Under the pieces are notes generated by a model that saw only the letters and a program-made list of their open reading frames with translations, ran no database searches and was not told the DNA's origin. A DNA stretch of 64,000 nucleotides from Micrasema longulum. Its lineage: Eukaryota; Arthropoda; Insecta; Trichoptera; Brachycentridae. Below, piece by piece: positions 63,546-64,000 of this stretch. The DNA is taken from contig JAGVSM010000219.1 in the NCBI GenBank assembly GCA_022494885.1, positions 1 through 64,000 of the forward strand, read 5' to 3'. Positions within the stretch are counted from its first letter, which is position 1. Each line of letters opens with the position of its first letter. Made by a program: the position numbers and the translations under genes.

Positions 63546-64000
63546 AACTATTTCGACAGTATATCCTTGGGTTTTAAAATATTCTAAGTACAAGAAAAAA
63601 AAATTCCAAATGTAATATATTTCATATTTTTCTATGATTGTTTTTATACCACAACCTCAGAATTACTCTGTCGTTATTCTAAATTTGGCTGTTTTGAGTT
63701 ATGAAAACTGTTTACCACACTTTTTATTATCTTTCCCAGGACTCATGTATCTTTACCTTTTTTGAGCGAGATGTATCCACAAACTTCAGTGTTCTTTCAA
63801 ATCAATATCAAGAAGAATACTGCAGTTATTATGATGTGATATTTATTATTCTCATACTTAAACAGTCAAATGAGAAAATACTACAAAAATACTAGGCAAT
63901 ATGCATTTAGTTACAAGCATTAATAAATGTTGAAAAGTTTGTTTTGGCTCATCTGCAATTTAAACATACCACAGTTTACTTCTGAGGGTGCTATATTTTT
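63546..64000. other. No gene recognised
   Basis: AT-rich end of the window. The 64-codon open frame at 63701-63895 (includes SCIFTFFERDVSTNFSVL) has no recognisable domain. Confidence 0.35.

Noticed and set aside
1..64000. CRISPR-like array suggested by many similar repeats
   Set aside because: The repeats (FB-A, SINE-1) are hundreds of bases long, dispersed, in both orientations and with flanking duplications; there is no regular short repeat-spacer pattern.

Overview
The window is AT-rich eukaryotic DNA, most likely from an insect or another arthropod with a large, transposon-rich genome. The evidence is the repeat content: 5'-truncated LINEs of jockey-like, CR1/L2-like and RTE-like types, Penelope-like termini with hammerhead-type ribozyme motifs, a tRNA-derived SINE and several MITEs. 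The species cannot be named from the sequence. I found no rRNA gene, functional tRNA gene, CRISPR array, operon or prokaryotic signal. No complete host gene is recognisable. The few coding-like stretches without a repeat explanation (about 1084-1359, 23223-23423, 23485-23682, 33034-33303, and a pair of related segments near 34.7 and 48.9 kb) are short and unassigned.

Layout. 0-9 kb: Penelope-like termini, a SINE, and a foldback family (called FB-A here) carrying nested LINE and MITE insertions. 9-18.5 kb: LINE 3' ends, a CG-rich patch, a MITE, a reverse-transcriptase fragment inside a Penelope-like element, and a large FB-A copy holding two LINE fragments in opposite orientations. 18.5-31 kb: relics of RTE, CR1-like, SINE, LINE and MITE families. 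31-45 kb: two palindromic Penelope-like units with ribozyme motifs, a 1.1 kb element with inverted ends, more LINE 3' ends, and an FB-A copy with a clean 12 bp target-site duplication. 45-56 kb: FB-A relics, RTE fragments on both strands, and a well preserved RTE tail inserted into a LINE 3' UTR. 56-64 kb: mostly unassigned AT-rich DNA with four SINE copies, one clean FB-A copy and a 101 bp-arm palindrome.

The most interesting signal is FB-A. It recurs more than twenty times, has no coding potential, is built from inverted and partly tandem copies of one unit, and has one constant end (CAACAATRTTTTGAG) and one variable end. Five copies are flanked by 10-13 bp duplications. This looks more like target-primed retroposition of a non-autonomous element than cut-and-paste transposition. 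The Penelope-like elements are a possible source of the machinery.

Nested insertions give a partial relative chronology: FB-A is younger than one LINE 3' UTR and one Penelope-like copy, and older than jockey-like, CR1-like and MITE insertions. All clade names and homologies are from reading motifs by eye; no database search was run.
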